Source: Actinomycetota bacterium
Lineage (GTDB): Bacteria > Desulfobacterota > Deferrimicrobia > Deferrimicrobiales > Deferrimicrobiaceae
Length of the DNA: 5,245 nucleotides
Direction: 5' to 3'
Assembly (NCBI GenBank): GCA_016844415.1
Contig: JAENIX010000082.1
Span: 396 to 5,640, forward strand
Numbering within the stretch: the first letter of the stretch is position 1; each line of letters opens with the position of its first letter. The position numbers were made by a program, and so were the translations under genes. This document shows positions 5,157 through 5,245 of this stretch, one piece after another. The notes beneath the pieces are model-generated. The model was not told the DNA's origin, did no database searches, and saw only the letters and a list, made by a program, of their open reading frames with translations.

Positions 5157-5245
5157 GACGGGCTGGGGGCGTTCTTCGAGATCGTCATCCTGTCCGCCTG
5201 CGCCCTCACGCTTCTCATGGCGACCGGTTACTCCGAATGGGAGGG
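5142..5245 (+). pseudogene. nuoN: Headless N-terminal-region fragment of a second nuoN, runs off the window
   Basis: The plus-strand frame from 5142 encodes GAVVHDGLGAFFEIVILSAC, then ALTLLMATGYSEWE. This is a hydrophobic helix with the NuoN pattern G..VxDGxxxFFxxxIxxxxxLTxLxSxxYxxxE, found around residues 70-105 of NuoN. Upstream the frame is open back to 4956, but it has no NuoN N-terminal helices and no convincing start; only GTG 5148 is available. The upstream DNA instead belongs to the minus-strand pseudogene ending about 5156. The piece therefore seems to lack the first ~70 codons. It may continue intact to the right, which cannot be seen. It could also belong to another antiporter-like subunit. 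Confidence 0.55.

Noticed and set aside
1..5245. CRISPR array, tRNA or rRNA gene
   Set aside because: No regularly spaced repeats and no tRNA- or rRNA-like segments were seen on either strand.

Overview
The window suggests a GC-rich Gram-negative bacterium. Complex I, a PerR-type regulator with a clade-3-like catalase, an FtsH variant and a Gp49-like toxin/XRE antitoxin pair would all suit a deltaproteobacterium (Desulfobacterota) or a related soil or sediment lineage. That placement is an inference from gene style, not a measurement.

Layout. Bases 1-785 hold the C-terminal part of nuoN, normally the last gene of a nuo (NADH-quinone oxidoreductase) operon. After a REP-like inverted repeat (802-839) comes a decayed 3' remnant of an ftsH-type protease gene (about 860-1226). 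A small intact zinc-ribbon protein follows (1281-1586), then the first ~55 codons of a terC-family membrane protein (1710-1907) that stops abruptly. The clearest functional unit is perR-katA (1910-3882). A Fur/PerR-family peroxide regulator overlaps a full-length haem catalase by ATGA, and a strong intrinsic terminator closes the unit (3920-3953). The right third is a junkyard of mobile and toxin-antitoxin material. It has a minus-strand stub (3960-4031) related to a longer minus-strand pseudogene at 4735-5156, which looks like a recombinase-associated helix-turn-helix protein. Between them lies a toxin-antitoxin locus whose toxin is reduced to its two ends (4251-4358) while the XRE antitoxin (4373-4702) and its palindromic operator look intact. 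The last ~100 bases encode a headless N-terminal-region piece of a second NuoN (5142-5245).

How it works together. The likely live functions are respiration (nuoN), peroxide sensing and removal (perR-katA), an unassigned zinc-ribbon protein, and an orphan antitoxin that may still bind its own promoter. At least five genes (ftsH, terC, the toxin, the recombinase-associated gene, the second nuoN) are truncated or broken. This marks the region as a recombination-prone accessory segment downstream of the nuo operon. The order C-terminal nuoN ... N-terminal nuoN on the same strand is what a tandem duplication, a circularised segment or a second nuo copy would give, and not what a simple insertion into nuoN would give.

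I did not find a clearly new multi-gene system. The most unusual items are the in-frame collapsed toxin with a retained antitoxin, the two diverged copies of the YREQTVEI-encoding segment, and the duplicated nuoN fragment.
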